A stretch of DNA of 64,000 nt from the NCBI RefSeq assembly GCF_003337355.1, contig NZ_QPJW01000004.1, positions 124,001 through 188,000 of the forward strand. Reading direction: 5' to 3'. The first letter of the stretch is position 1, and the number at the start of each line of letters is the position of its first letter. The position numbers and the translations under genes are program-made. Positions 25,706 through 34,808 of this stretch are shown piece by piece. Below the pieces are notes generated by a model. That model saw nothing but the letters and a program-made list of their open reading frames with translations. It did no database searches and had not been told where the DNA came from. This DNA is from Fontibacillus phaseoli. Its GTDB lineage: Bacteria > Bacillota > Bacilli > Paenibacillales > Paenibacillaceae.

Positions 25706-25781
25706 CTGGAAAAAATGTCATCAAAAAACTTCCGTAAAAAAGAAGTTTTTGAATCCATCGAAGAGGGTTTTAAAATTTGTA

Positions 25782-25811
25782 TTGCCGAAGACAAAACCTG
25801 TATGCTAATAT
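25782..25811 (+). promoter_or_regulatory. Candidate promoter of the sugar ABC operon
   Basis: TTGCCG (25782-25787), an 18-base spacer and TAATAT (25806-25811) preceded by TGC (extended -10). The two LacI-type operators lie just downstream, where a bound repressor would block initiation or elongation. Confidence 0.5.
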
Positions 25812-25818
25812 GACGTTA

Positions 25819-25876
25819 AGAATGAAAACGTTACCGAAAAGGATGCCGATATGGTTTTCGGAATCGTTACCGAAAA
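25819..25876. promoter_or_regulatory. Two LacI-type operators before the sugar-binding protein gene
   Basis: TTTTCGG-N8-CCGAAAA at 25855-25876 is a dyad with a central CG, and TGAAAACGTTACCGAAAA at 25823-25840 shares its right half CGTTACCGAAAA. Centres are 36 bases apart. Both have the central CG and symmetry of LacI/CcpA-family operators; the LacI-type gene at the end of this operon is the likely binder. The first site also resembles a cre box for CcpA. Confidence 0.68.
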
Positions 25877-25947
25877 CGAAACCGGAAAAACGGAAGCGTA
25901 TTCATTTCGCAATATCATTTCGAATTCATTCGAGGGGGAAAGGACAA

Positions 25948-27345
25948 ATGAAGGTCAGAAAGCTATGGAGTTTGGTGCTGGCTTTAACTTTGGTCGCCGG
26001 GCTTGCTGTAGGTTGCGGCAACAAAAACGATGAAGCAAAAGTGAATGATTCGGGAGCTAATGGAGGTTCCGCCCCGGCAAAAAAAGCGGGCGAAATTTTT
26101 TTCCTGAACTTCAAACCGGAGATCGCGGAAATTTACGAGAAAATTGCTAAGGATTATGAAGCGGAAACGGGGGTCAAAGTTAAAGTCGTTACTGCTGCCG
26201 CCGGAACTTACGAGGCAACTCTGAAATCTGAAATTGCCAAAGCCGACGCCCCGACGATTTTCCAAATTAATGGTCCCATAGGCTATCAGAACTGGAAAGA
26301 TTACTCGCTCGATTTGAAAGACACCAAGCTTTACAGCTACTTGTCCGACCAAAGCCTGGCTGTAACTAATGAAGGCGGCGTTTACGGAATTCCTTACGTT
26401 GTGGAAGGCTACGGCATTATTTACAATGATGCCATTATGAAGAAGTATTTCGAATTGTCGGATAAAGCCGTTTCGGCGTCTTCGATGGCCGACGTCAAAA
26501 ACTTCGACACTTTGAAAGCCGTCGTTGAAGATATGACCGCGAAGAAAGACCAGTTGGGAATCAAAGGCGTATTCTCCTCCACTTCACTGGCTGCAGGCGA
26601 GCAATGGAGATGGCATACTCATTTGGCCAACCTGCCTTTGTACTATGAGTTCAAAGACAACACAGCTTATGACAACACTGTTTTGGCCGGTCTTGCCACG
26701 AACGAAGTCGAATTTAAATACAATCCGAATTTCAAAAATACTTTTGACCTGTACATCAATAACTCGGTTACAAAAGGCGGTCTGCTCGGAAGCAAATCCG
26801 TAACCGACTCCATGGCCGAGTTTGCGCTGGGTCAATCCGCGATGGTTCAAAACGGAAACTGGGCCTGGTCGCAAATCAAGGAGGTTGACGGCAACGTCGT
26901 AAAAGCCGAAGACATCAAATTCCTGCCGGTTTACACCGGAGTATCCGGCGAAGAAAATCAAGGCCTGGCCATCGGTACGGAAAACTATCTCTCCATCAAC
27001 AGCAAGGTATCTCCTGAGAAACAGGAAGCTTCGATCGCGTTCCTGGAATGGCTGTTCTCCAGCGACAAAGGTAAAGCTTACGTAACCAAGGATCTCGGAT
27101 TCATCGCTCCATTCAATACGTTCAAGGAAGATGAAAAACCTGCCGATCCGCTCGCAAAAGAAGTAACGAACTGGATGGACAAAGACGGTATCGTATCGGT
27201 GCCATGGGCTTTCGCGGCATTCCCGAGCGAAGAATTCAAAAACGTGTTCGGCGATGCATTGCTGCAATACGCCCAAGGCAACAAAACCTGGGATGATGTT
27301 GTAAGTATCTTCAAGGATAGCTGGAAAACCGAAAAAGCCAAGTAA
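25948..27345 (+). CDS. Sugar ABC transporter substrate-binding lipoprotein
   Basis: A 465-residue lipoprotein. The signal peptide MKVRKLWSLVLALTLVAGLA ends at a lipobox (LAVGC), so the mature protein is anchored at Cys23. The rest is a family 1 extracellular solute-binding protein with the N-lobe LNFKPEIAEIYEKIAKDYEAETGVKVKV and the later INGPIGYQNWKDY and VEGYGIIYNDAIMKKYF segments. It captures a sugar or oligosaccharide for the two permeases that follow. ATG at 25948 has GGGGGAAAGG upstream; the open frame continues further upstream through the operators, which is not coding. The substrate is unknown; no glycosidase lies nearby to suggest one. Confidence 0.92.
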   Translation: MKVRKLWSLVLALTLVAGLAVGCGNKNDEAKVNDSGANGGSAPAKKAGEIFFLNFKPEIAEIYEKIAKDYEAETGVKVKVVTAAAGTYEATLKSEIAKADAPTIFQINGPIGYQNWKDYSLDLKDTKLYSYLSDQSLAVTNEGGVYGIPYVVEGYGIIYNDAIMKKYFELSDKAVSASSMADVKNFDTLKAVVEDMTAKKDQLGIKGVFSSTSLAAGEQWRWHTHLANLPLYYEFKDNTAYDNTVLAGLATNEVEFKYNPNFKNTFDLYINNSVTKGGLLGSKSVTDSMAEFALGQSAMVQNGNWAWSQIKEVDGNVVKAEDIKFLPVYTGVSGEENQGLAIGTENYLSINSKVSPEKQEASIAFLEWLFSSDKGKAYVTKDLGFIAPFNTFKEDEKPADPLAKEVTNWMDKDGIVSVPWAFAAFPSEEFKNVFGDALLQYAQGNKTWDDVVSIFKDSWKTEKAK

Positions 27346-27470
27346 TTAGCATCCACTCTTATGCCACGGTGGACCAAACCGGTGCGCCGTGGCCTAATTT
27401 ATGACCGGTGAGTATAGAAAGCGATTTTCTGACTCGCCATTTTTTAATCTCAGGTGAGGAGCAGAACACC

Positions 27471-28313
27471 ATGCAAAAATCGATAAAAAGATACTTCGCC
27501 CTTTTTGCATTGCCTACATTACTGGCCTTTACTGTCATGTTCATTATTCCGTTTGTTCTGGGCGTGTACTTGTCCTTTACGGAATTTACAACAGTTACGG
27601 ATGCAAAATGGGTTGGCTTCAGCAATTATATTAATGCTTTTTCCAATCAAGAATTTTTGAATGCCTTATGGTTCACGGTTAAATTTACAATCGTGTCGGT
27701 AATTACGATCAATGTGTTTGCCTTTCTTCTGGCCATGCTGTTAACGCGGGGGAAGAAAGGAACCAATCTGTTCAGAACGATCTTTTTTATGCCGAACCTG
27801 ATCGGCGGGATCGTACTGGGTTATATTTGGCAGCTCATTATTAACGGAGTACTGATTAAATTTGACGTAACTTTAACCTCCAGTGCCAATTACGGCTTTT
27901 GGGGTCTTATCGTGCTCATGAATTGGCAATTAATCGGGTATATGATGATCATTTATATCGCCGGCATTCAAAATGTTTCGAAGGACGTTATTGAAGCAGC
28001 CAAGATTGATGGAAGTACCCGTTTCGGTATATTGCGTAATGTGACTATTCCTCTTGTAATGCCTTCTATCACTATCTGTTTGTTCCTGACTTTGTCGAAT
28101 TCGTTCAAGCTGTTCGACCAGAACCTGGCGCTCACGGCTGGGGCACCATCGAAGCAAACCTCCATGCTGGCGCTGGATATTTACAACACCTTTTATGGCA
28201 GCGTAGGCTGGGAAGGCGTCGGCCAAGCCAAAGCGGTTGTATTCTTTCTGTTGGTTGCCTTGATTGCATTGATCCAGCTTGTAGCCACAAGAAGCAAGGA
28301 GGTTGAGAACTGA
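27471..28313 (+). CDS. Sugar ABC transporter permease (MalF/UgpA type)
   Basis: A 280-residue CUT1 permease with six helices and the EAA loop EAAKIDGSTRFGILRNVTIPLVMP (about 182-205) that contacts the ATPase. ATG at 27471 follows AGGTGAGGAG at 9 bases. It pairs with the next permease, with which it overlaps by one base (TGATG). No ATPase gene is present in the operon, so it probably uses a shared MsmK/MsmX-type ATPase encoded elsewhere, the usual case in Bacillota. Confidence 0.93.
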   Translation: MQKSIKRYFALFALPTLLAFTVMFIIPFVLGVYLSFTEFTTVTDAKWVGFSNYINAFSNQEFLNALWFTVKFTIVSVITINVFAFLLAMLLTRGKKGTNLFRTIFFMPNLIGGIVLGYIWQLIINGVLIKFDVTLTSSANYGFWGLIVLMNWQLIGYMMIIYIAGIQNVSKDVIEAAKIDGSTRFGILRNVTIPLVMPSITICLFLTLSNSFKLFDQNLALTAGAPSKQTSMLALDIYNTFYGSVGWEGVGQAKAVVFFLLVALIALIQLVATRSKEVEN

Positions 28314-29146
28314 TGCAAAAGACGAGAGGCAGAGATGCTGCACTAAATACGGTGTTATTGGTTCTCGCCGTACTGTTCTTGGCACCGATCCTGATCGTAC
28401 TGTTGAATTCTTTTAAAGGAAAGTTCTTTATAAGCGACACCCCGTTCAAACTTCCGGATGCCCAGACATTCATCGGTTTGAAGAACTATACGGGCGGCAT
28501 CTCCAAAATCGGATTTTTTAATGCTTTCGGAAACTCCCTGTTCATCACGGTGTGCTCCGTTTCTGTCATCGTACTGCTTACTGCCATGACGGCCTGGTAT
28601 ATTACGCGAGTCAAAACCAAATTCACGAAATACTTATACTACATTTTCGTATTTTCGATGATCGTTCCGTTTCAAATGGTCATGTTTACGATGACGAAGG
28701 TGGCCAATATTCTGCATGTGGATAATCTGGTCGGAATCATTTTCATTTATCTGGGCTTTGGAGCCGGGTTATCGGTGTTCTTGTTTAGTGGATTCGTGAA
28801 GTCGATTCCGATTGAAATTGAAGAAGCCGACCTGATTGACGGCTGTAATCCTGTGCAATCCTTTTTCAGAGTGGTATTGCCGATTTTGAAACCGATTGCG
28901 ATTACCGTGGCGATCCTCAACGTCATGTGGATCTGGAACGACTATTTGCTGCCTTTGCTGGTCATTGGGAGTGATCACAGAACGATTCCGATCGCCATTC
29001 AATATCTGAAGGGCGGTTACGGCTCGATTGATATGGGAGCCATGATGGCCATGCTGGTGTTGGCTATTTTGCCTATCGTCATCTTCTATCTGTTCTGTCA
29101 GAAATATATTATTGAAGGCGTCGTTGCCGGTGCCGTCAAAGGTTAG
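28313..29146 (+). CDS. Sugar ABC transporter permease (MalG/UgpE type)
   Basis: A 277-residue CUT1 permease with six helices and the EAA loop EEADLIDGCNPVQSFFRVVLPILKP (about 170-194). Its start overlaps the stop of the first permease (TGATG), with AAGGAGG upstream, so the two are translated together and form the heterodimeric channel. A strong terminator follows, separating it from the LacI gene. Confidence 0.93.
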   Translation: MQKTRGRDAALNTVLLVLAVLFLAPILIVLLNSFKGKFFISDTPFKLPDAQTFIGLKNYTGGISKIGFFNAFGNSLFITVCSVSVIVLLTAMTAWYITRVKTKFTKYLYYIFVFSMIVPFQMVMFTMTKVANILHVDNLVGIIFIYLGFGAGLSVFLFSGFVKSIPIEIEEADLIDGCNPVQSFFRVVLPILKPIAITVAILNVMWIWNDYLLPLLVIGSDHRTIPIAIQYLKGGYGSIDMGAMMAMLVLAILPIVIFYLFCQKYIIEGVVAGAVKG

Positions 29147-29190
29147 CATGTCAATAAATGCCCGGGTAGCGGTAGCGCAAAGAGGGCAGG

Positions 29191-29239
29191 GCAGGGTTTT
29201 TACCGGATGGACTGATCCACCCGGAAACCCTGCTTTTTT
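29191..29239 (+). terminator. Terminator of the sugar ABC operon
   Basis: GCAGGGTTT (29191-29199) pairs with AAACCCTGC (29225-29233), with an inner CCGG stem, followed by six T. Confidence 0.9.
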
Positions 29240-29321
29240 ATACCCGCCCTTGTCATCCAAAGGTTTAATTGCTATATTTTCTATGAGTGTGTAGAGATTA
29301 CGATGTAAGGGAAGATCGGAC

Positions 29322-30353
29322 ATGGCTTCAATTACAATTATCGATATTGCAAAAATGTGCGGGGTTGGCGTGACCACGGTTTCCCGGGCGATCAATAATC
29401 ATCCCGATATCAGCGAAGAGACCAAAGCCATGATTATGCAGGTCATCAAAGATAACCATTATGTTCCGAACAACAGCGCCCGGAATCTGAAACGTTCCGC
29501 CTCTAAGACGATCGCCGTCCTGATCAAGGGGATCACGAATCCTTTCTTCAACCGGATGATTCAGGTGTTTGAAAAAGAGATTCAAAGAAAGAAATACTCC
29601 TTCATTCTGCAGCATGTGGATGAGAATCAGGATGAGATCGAAGTCGCCATCGAGTTGGAGAAAGAGAAACGGTTGAAGGGGATCGTTTTTCTCGGGGGGA
29701 ATTTTTCGCATTCCAAGGAAAAGCTTGATCAGTTGACGGTACCGTTTGTCTTGAGCACGATCGGCATGACACCGGAGTATGATCCGAGCGAGTACTCTTC
29801 CGTTTCGGTGGACGACTATAAAGAAAGCTATAAAATGGTAGACTATCTATGCAATCAGGGCCATCGTAAAATTGCCATCATTACCGCATCCATGGACGAT
29901 GTCAGTATCGGTAAGCTTAGATACGAAGGTTATAAACAGGCTTTGGAAGATCATGAATTGCCATTGAATGAGAAGCTGGTTTACAGCATGAAAGAAAACA
30001 TAGAGAGCTACTCGATGGAAAACGGCTATGCGGTGACCAAAGAACTGCTGGATTCCGGAGAGGAGTTTACGGCGCTGTTTGCCGTCTCCGACAGTTTGGC
30101 CGTGGGAGCTTGCAAGGCGATCTTCGAGAGCGGAAAATCCGTTCCCGATGATTATTCCGTCGCCGGCTTTGACGGACTGGATATCACTTACTATTACAAT
30201 CCTTCCATTACGACCATCCGCCAGCCGGTGGAGGAAATTGCGGAAGAGACGATCAGAATCCTGTTTGATTTGATCAACAAAAAGATAACCCATGCGCACA
30301 AAACATTCCCGGCGGAACTGATGATCCGCGAGTCGACGACCGCACGGAAATAA
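29322..30353 (+). CDS. LacI family transcriptional regulator
   Basis: A 343-residue regulator: helix-turn-helix TIIDIAKMCGVGVTTVSRAINNHPDISEET at about 4-33 with the hinge NNSARNLKRSASKTIAVL, then a periplasmic-binding-like sugar domain (GKSVPDDYSVAGFDGLDITYYYNPSITTIRQPVEEIAEET). It lies just behind the sugar ABC genes in the same direction and is the likely repressor acting at the CG-centred dyads near 25823-25876. ATG at 29322 follows AAGGGAAGAT. It can be transcribed alone, since a terminator separates it from the permease. Confidence 0.93.
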   Translation: MASITIIDIAKMCGVGVTTVSRAINNHPDISEETKAMIMQVIKDNHYVPNNSARNLKRSASKTIAVLIKGITNPFFNRMIQVFEKEIQRKKYSFILQHVDENQDEIEVAIELEKEKRLKGIVFLGGNFSHSKEKLDQLTVPFVLSTIGMTPEYDPSEYSSVSVDDYKESYKMVDYLCNQGHRKIAIITASMDDVSIGKLRYEGYKQALEDHELPLNEKLVYSMKENIESYSMENGYAVTKELLDSGEEFTALFAVSDSLAVGACKAIFESGKSVPDDYSVAGFDGLDITYYYNPSITTIRQPVEEIAEETIRILFDLINKKITHAHKTFPAELMIRESTTARK

Positions 30354-30356
30354 AAT

Positions 30357-30393
30357 AGCCCGGCCTCGCAGAAATCTGCGGCCGGGTTTTGTT
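30357..30393 (+). terminator. Terminator of the LacI gene
   Basis: CCCGGCC-TC-GCAGA pairs with TCTGC-GGCCGGG (a two-base bulge), then TTTTGTTGTTTTT. Confidence 0.88.
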
Positions 30394-30480
30394 GTTTTTG
30401 GCAGGAAGGGCAATTCTGGATATTTTGCTTAAAACGCCTTAGAATGGAGAGAAGTATCAGGGAGAGAGGTTGGGGTAGAG

Positions 30481-32922
30481 TTGAATAAGAAAAGAGCGAG
30501 AGCAAACCGGTTCAAGGTGATGACGAAATTTGCGAGTACCGGGTTGGTAGCGATTTCAGTATTGCTTCCCGCAAGTCTGGCCGGAGCCGAGACAAGCAAG
30601 GCGACGGAGAGCGTTTCGGTAGAGTCGGGTACGGATAGCACATCAGGCAGCACATCATCGTATGACCTTTTGCCGATCGAGACCCGATTGAAGATTGCCG
30701 CCGGTGAAATTCCGATGCCGGGATCATCTGCACCGGATTCGTCATTAGCCAAATTCACGAAGGAGCAGGCCGTCGCTAAAGTGAAGGAGTTGCTTCCGGA
30801 ATTGAAGGATGCGGTTGTTCAAAACGTCACGCTGGGGATTACTAACGTGTATCCGCCGCCAACTAATCAAATGGTCTGGAACATCGAGTGGACCTATCCG
30901 GCGGGAAGCTCGGGGTATAGTTTTAGTTCCCAGGTTGACGCACTTACCGGAGATCTCATCAACATCTATTTAAGCAGTGCGCAAGAAGCTTCTAACGAGA
31001 ACTATTATCCTCCAAAGTTGACCCAAGATCAGGCGCTTGAAACGGCCAAGTCTTTTATTGTTAAGGCGGCTCCTACTATATCGCTGCAGGATCTGAAACA
31101 GGAGGTTATTTCTTCTTGGAACCCAACCGAGGCTTCTTTGTTCGGACCGATTCAATACAATTTCAATTTTGGCGTGCTTAAGAATGGTATTCCTTCACCC
31201 GAATATGTCAGCATCATGCTCAACGGCAACGGAAATCTTATTTCTTTCACCAAATCTTTTGAACGATTGAATTATCCGGCGAAGGCGGCAGCCATTTCCC
31301 AGACTGTTGCGGAGCAAACCTTCGGAAGCGGACTGGATGTTGAACTGAGGTATGTTGAGATACACAAAGAAGATAAAGCTAGCGAATATATATTAGCTTG
31401 GAGTCCTTCGGAGAATGGTACCTATCCGATCGATGCAACAACCGGGAAGCGAATTAGTTATCAAGGGGAAGACGTGACGGCAACCCCGCCCGTCTATTCG
31501 GAAGTACCAGCCACCAAAAAACAGTTCGCACCTCGGACATCCAAGTCGGAACTGACCGCCGACGAGGCGGGGAAATTGGTAGAACATACTTTTATGATTC
31601 CAAAGGGGCGAACTTTGTCCTCATATCCGTCATTGAATTCGGATTACGCCGATCCCGCGCGGAAAGTATGGAGATTGACCTGGGGAGACCAGCAGGGAAA
31701 ACCGTATGTTCCAGGATTCCCGTTCCAATCGAGTGCGGAAGTCGATGCCCTGACGGGACAAATTCTTGAGTTTCGCATGGAGGAGTTCGCCGATCAAGGT
31801 CAGGAAGCGTCAGTCCCTCCAGCCGGGGCCGTGAAGCTGAGTCAAGGAGCAGCCAAGCAAAAAGCGATCGAACTCGTAAATGCTTTGGCTCCAAACGCAA
31901 GCCGGAATTACAAATTGGTGGAGCAGAAGGATGTCAATCCGGATAAGACGGGATACGGATTTAATTTCACCCGATTTGTTCAAGACATTCCGGTGAATAG
32001 CGGTGGAATTTCTCTATCTTTCGATTTATATGGCAATCTGGAATATTACAGCTTTGGCCGTACGCCGGGACTTGATAAAGTTACCGGACCATCGATCGCA
32101 AAAGTGGCAAAGGAAGACGCGCTGAAGACATACCGGGATCTGTACGTCATGAAACTGCAGTACATCAGTACCGGCGGGCATATCACGGATAACAAATATA
32201 TTGAACAGAAAACCTGGCTGGCCTATTCTCCGGAAGCCAAGGATCGCGATAAACCGTATCAAGTTCTCGATGCCGTTTCAGGTCAATGGGTGACGGTATA
32301 TGACAACATCAGGTATGGGAACGGAAATTCCACCGGGTCCATGCCTGCCGATTTGAAAGGCCATTGGGCCGAGCTGGATCTCATGACCTTGGTACAATAT
32401 GGTGTAATTACGCCAGATGAGAGCGGCAACGTGAAGCCTAATCAAGATATTACGGTCGGCGAATGGCTTGGCATGATGGCTCAAGCCGTAACTCCTTATT
32501 ACAAGGACTATGCCGGTTATTACGGAATGGCCGAACAGAAGGAGATAGCGGGAGTATCCGTGGATAGCCTCTATTATGATGCGGTAAGCTATGCTGCCGA
32601 ACGGAATTGGATTGACCGGGACGACGTTTTGAAGGTCGATTCCAAACTGACGCGGGAGCAGTTGGCCGTCAGCCTGGCATCGATGGTCAAGTACAATAAA
32701 ATGGCCGCGTTTCTGACCGGGGATGAAAGCTTAAATCAATTCGGCGACAAGTCGTCGATCGTCAGCAAAGGCGAGGTGGCCCTCGCCATGAAACTTGGCT
32801 TGCTCCAAGGCCAGAACGGCAAATTCAATCCGCAAGGTGCCGTGACGAAAGCGGATGCGGCAACGGTAATGATGCAGCTCGTTAAACTGCAAGGCAAAAT
32901 GGATCAGGGGATCACTCAATAG
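30481..32922 (+). CDS. Secreted YcdB/YcdC-repeat protein with C-terminal S-layer homology region
   Basis: An 813-residue exported protein. It begins with a basic stretch and a signal peptide cleaved near AGAETSKA (about 37-40). Three YcdB/YcdC (PepSY-like) units follow, each starting with a KEQA/QDQALETAK/QGAAKQKAIELV helix and a DALTG/DAVSG strand (starts near 97, 180 and 450). The last 200 residues hold S-layer homology repeats (DLKGHWAELDLMTLVQYGVITP; SVSLASMVKYNKM; FGDKSSIVSKGEVALAMKLGLLQG) that bind pyruvylated secondary wall polymer. It is probably a cell-surface protein that modulates a wall hydrolase or protease, a common Paenibacillus type. The start is TTG at 30481 after GGGAGAGAGG; confidence in this start is moderate. 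Confidence 0.85.
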   Translation: MNKKRARANRFKVMTKFASTGLVAISVLLPASLAGAETSKATESVSVESGTDSTSGSTSSYDLLPIETRLKIAAGEIPMPGSSAPDSSLAKFTKEQAVAKVKELLPELKDAVVQNVTLGITNVYPPPTNQMVWNIEWTYPAGSSGYSFSSQVDALTGDLINIYLSSAQEASNENYYPPKLTQDQALETAKSFIVKAAPTISLQDLKQEVISSWNPTEASLFGPIQYNFNFGVLKNGIPSPEYVSIMLNGNGNLISFTKSFERLNYPAKAAAISQTVAEQTFGSGLDVELRYVEIHKEDKASEYILAWSPSENGTYPIDATTGKRISYQGEDVTATPPVYSEVPATKKQFAPRTSKSELTADEAGKLVEHTFMIPKGRTLSSYPSLNSDYADPARKVWRLTWGDQQGKPYVPGFPFQSSAEVDALTGQILEFRMEEFADQGQEASVPPAGAVKLSQGAAKQKAIELVNALAPNASRNYKLVEQKDVNPDKTGYGFNFTRFVQDIPVNSGGISLSFDLYGNLEYYSFGRTPGLDKVTGPSIAKVAKEDALKTYRDLYVMKLQYISTGGHITDNKYIEQKTWLAYSPEAKDRDKPYQVLDAVSGQWVTVYDNIRYGNGNSTGSMPADLKGHWAELDLMTLVQYGVITPDESGNVKPNQDITVGEWLGMMAQAVTPYYKDYAGYYGMAEQKEIAGVSVDSLYYDAVSYAAERNWIDRDDVLKVDSKLTREQLAVSLASMVKYNKMAAFLTGDESLNQFGDKSSIVSKGEVALAMKLGLLQGQNGKFNPQGAVTKADAATVMMQLVKLQGKMDQGITQ

Positions 32923-32940
32923 TCATCTATTTCGGCATGG

Positions 32941-32983
32941 GGCTGTCCCGGAAGCAGTTTCTACTGCGCCGGGCAGCCTTATT
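32941..32983 (+). terminator. Terminator of the SLH protein gene
   Basis: GGCTG-T-CCCGG pairs with CCGGG-C-AGCC around a loop with a small inner stem, followed by TTATTT. Confidence 0.78.
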
Positions 32984-33019
32984 TGCATGTTGTAGTCGGC
33001 ATAATCAGGAGGTAAAGAA

Positions 33020-33318
33020 ATGAAGCTATTACCTCCTCGGACGAACAAGCTGTAGAAGCCGCAGAATTTATGGCCGAGATGGCCAGAAGCCTGAGAGACG
33101 GACTCAAATATGACGATAAGAGCGTGCAACAGCATATTGTGAGACACCTACAGTTTCTGGAAAAGCACGGCCATCCTGCGTCGGGTTCCGACTTTGCGCT
33201 CCAGACCCGTTTTTTTCTGGAAGACGACTTTCACCGGAACATGCTGGAGGGGCAGCAGACCGGTCTGGCTTATTATTTAAACGCCGCCGCGGAGGCGCTA
33301 GCCAAGTCAGGAGAATAG
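33020..33318 (+). pseudogene. TipAS-like domain fragment with apparent frameshift at its start
   Basis: The readable frame (33070-33318, 82 residues from the first ATG, or from about 33032 without one) resembles the C-terminal TipAS ligand-recognition domain of MerR-type regulators: an amphipathic helix QQHIVRHLQFLEKHG and the closing DDFHRNMLEGQQTGLAYYLNAAAEALA. Twelve codons further upstream a strong ribosome site AGGAGG and ATG at 33020 start a frame of only 11 codons. One added base after ATGAA would join that start to the TipAS frame. So this is either a frameshifted small gene, a sequencing error, or a fragment expressed from ATG 33070. The MerR DNA-binding part is absent. Confidence 0.55.
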
Positions 33319-33330
33319 GGGAAGATGAAC

Positions 33331-33993
33331 ATGTCAAATGAACGCGTCGTTTGGAATACCCTGCAAAAAGAATTGAAGGCGATCATCGCCAAACCGGAGC
33401 ATCACGAATTGGTCATTGAACGCATACTCGTCCAGCATTCGGCGGTTCATTCGGCCTGTATCACAGGCCCCGATGTCTGGTCTTTCGAGGACGAGGTGCT
33501 TGATGAGTTGAGCGAAGAAAATTTCCGCAGGGTTCCGAAGCCGGGCGTGAACTCGATTGCCTGGCATATTTACCACTCTACCCGGATCGAGGATATTACG
33601 CTGAACACGCTGGTGGGAGACCGGCCGCAGGTTTTTGATGAACAGGATTGGTCCGCCAGAATTGGAATCAGGTATCGCGATACGGGTAACGGAATGAAGG
33701 ACGAAGACGTAAGGGAGCTTAGCGCTGCCGTTCATATCGCGTCCCTTCGGGATTACCGGAATGCGGTGGGGCTTCGTACCCGGGAAATCGTCATGGCTTT
33801 GCGGCCCGGCGAATTGAAGCAGAAGATAGATCCTTCCCGGGTCGCCTTGATCAAAAGCAACAACGATGTCCGGGAAGAAGGCGAATGGCTGCTCGACTAC
33901 TGGGGCGGATTGAACAAAGCGGGAATCATTCTGATGCCGGCCACCCGGCATTTAATCGTTCATCTCAACAAATCGCAGCGATTAAAAAAATAA
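33331..33993 (+). CDS. DinB/YfiT-superfamily protein (DinB_2 domain)
   Basis: A protein of about 220 residues with the four-helix DinB fold. Helix ends carry candidate metal-binding histidines in NSIAWHIYHSTRIED (about 73-87) and PATRHLIVHLNKSQRL at the C-terminus. Family members are metal-dependent thiol transferases or stress-induced proteins; the reaction is not known here. ATG at 33325 or 33331 follows GGGGAAGATGAAC; the difference is two residues. It begins a few bases after the TipAS-like fragment, so the two may once have shared an operon. A terminator follows. Confidence 0.8.
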   Translation: MSNERVVWNTLQKELKAIIAKPEHHELVIERILVQHSAVHSACITGPDVWSFEDEVLDELSEENFRRVPKPGVNSIAWHIYHSTRIEDITLNTLVGDRPQVFDEQDWSARIGIRYRDTGNGMKDEDVRELSAAVHIASLRDYRNAVGLRTREIVMALRPGELKQKIDPSRVALIKSNNDVREEGEWLLDYWGGLNKAGIILMPATRHLIVHLNKSQRLKK

Positions 33994-34021
33994 GGTGTTC
34001 ACTATCTTGCTGTTTCAATCG

Positions 34022-34073
34022 AAAAGCCGTACAACCCGCTATGCGATAAGCTATAGTAGGTGTACGGCTTTTG
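34022..34073 (+). terminator. Terminator after the DinB-like gene
   Basis: AAAAGCCGTACA (34022-34033) pairs perfectly with TGTACGGCTTTT (34061-34072). Confidence 0.87.
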
Positions 34074-34126
34074 TCGTCATTGCGGCAGAGGCTGTTGAAA
34101 CTTGATGATAAGTAGGAGGAACCGGC

Positions 34127-34777
34127 ATGTGCGCCGTGGCAACCAAGACTTTTGAATATGGACAAAAGGAAATTGACGGCCTGTCGGCAGCGGACCCGGT
34201 GCTCGGGGACTACATACTCCGCCGGGGCAAAGTGGAGCGGGTGATCATCCCGGAACTGTTCCCCGCGCTCGTTCACGCGATCGTCGGCCAGCTCATTTCC
34301 GTGAAAGCCGTGAAAACCATATGGAACCGCATGCAGGCAGCTTTCGGCGATATAAGTCCGGAACGTTTGGCGGCATCCTCGGCCGATGACATCCAACGCT
34401 GCGGCATGACGATGAAAAAAGCGCTCTGTATCCATCAGATCGCCACGCAGGTCGCCTCGGGCGAATTCGATCTGGAGGGCCTTAGGCATTTGCCGGAGGC
34501 GGAAGTCACCGCCAGGATGACGGCGCTGCCCGGCATCGGCGTTTGGACGGCCGAAATGCTGCTCATGAACTGCCTGGAGCGGTCGGATATCCTTAGCTGG
34601 GGCGATATAGCGATTCGCCGCGGCATCATGAATTTATACGGGCTTCCGGACCTCTCGAAAGAGCAGTTCGAACAATACCGCCTCCGATATTCGCCTTACG
34701 GTTCGGTCGCTTCCATTTATTTGTGGGAGATCTCGTTCCGGCAAGCCGATGCGGACGGGGCGGGTACGCCAAACTAA
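34127..34777 (+). CDS. DNA-3-methyladenine glycosylase II (AlkA-like, HhH-GPD family)
   Basis: A 216-residue base-excision glycosylase. The helix-hairpin-helix is LPGIGVWTAEMLLM (about 138-151) and the catalytic aspartate sits in SWGDIAIRRGI (about 161-171). The Cys cluster of endonuclease III-type members is absent. It removes alkylated purines such as 3-methyladenine. It lacks the N-terminal AlkA_N domain of E. coli AlkA and matches the short Bacillus form. ATG at 34127 follows AGGAGGAACCGGC. AdaA, Ogt and an alkyltransferase-like protein lie 20-23 kb away. No terminator was seen directly after it. Confidence 0.9.
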   Translation: MCAVATKTFEYGQKEIDGLSAADPVLGDYILRRGKVERVIIPELFPALVHAIVGQLISVKAVKTIWNRMQAAFGDISPERLAASSADDIQRCGMTMKKALCIHQIATQVASGEFDLEGLRHLPEAEVTARMTALPGIGVWTAEMLLMNCLERSDILSWGDIAIRRGIMNLYGLPDLSKEQFEQYRLRYSPYGSVASIYLWEISFRQADADGAGTPN

Positions 34778-34808
34778 GCCGCAGAAGGATCAGTCCAACG
34801 CCCGCTTC

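Noticed and set aside
25580..25813. 77-codon frame through the palindromes before the sugar ABC operon
   Set aside because: Its composition comes from the repeated palindromes and terminator-like hairpins, it has no ribosome site, and it runs into the promoter.
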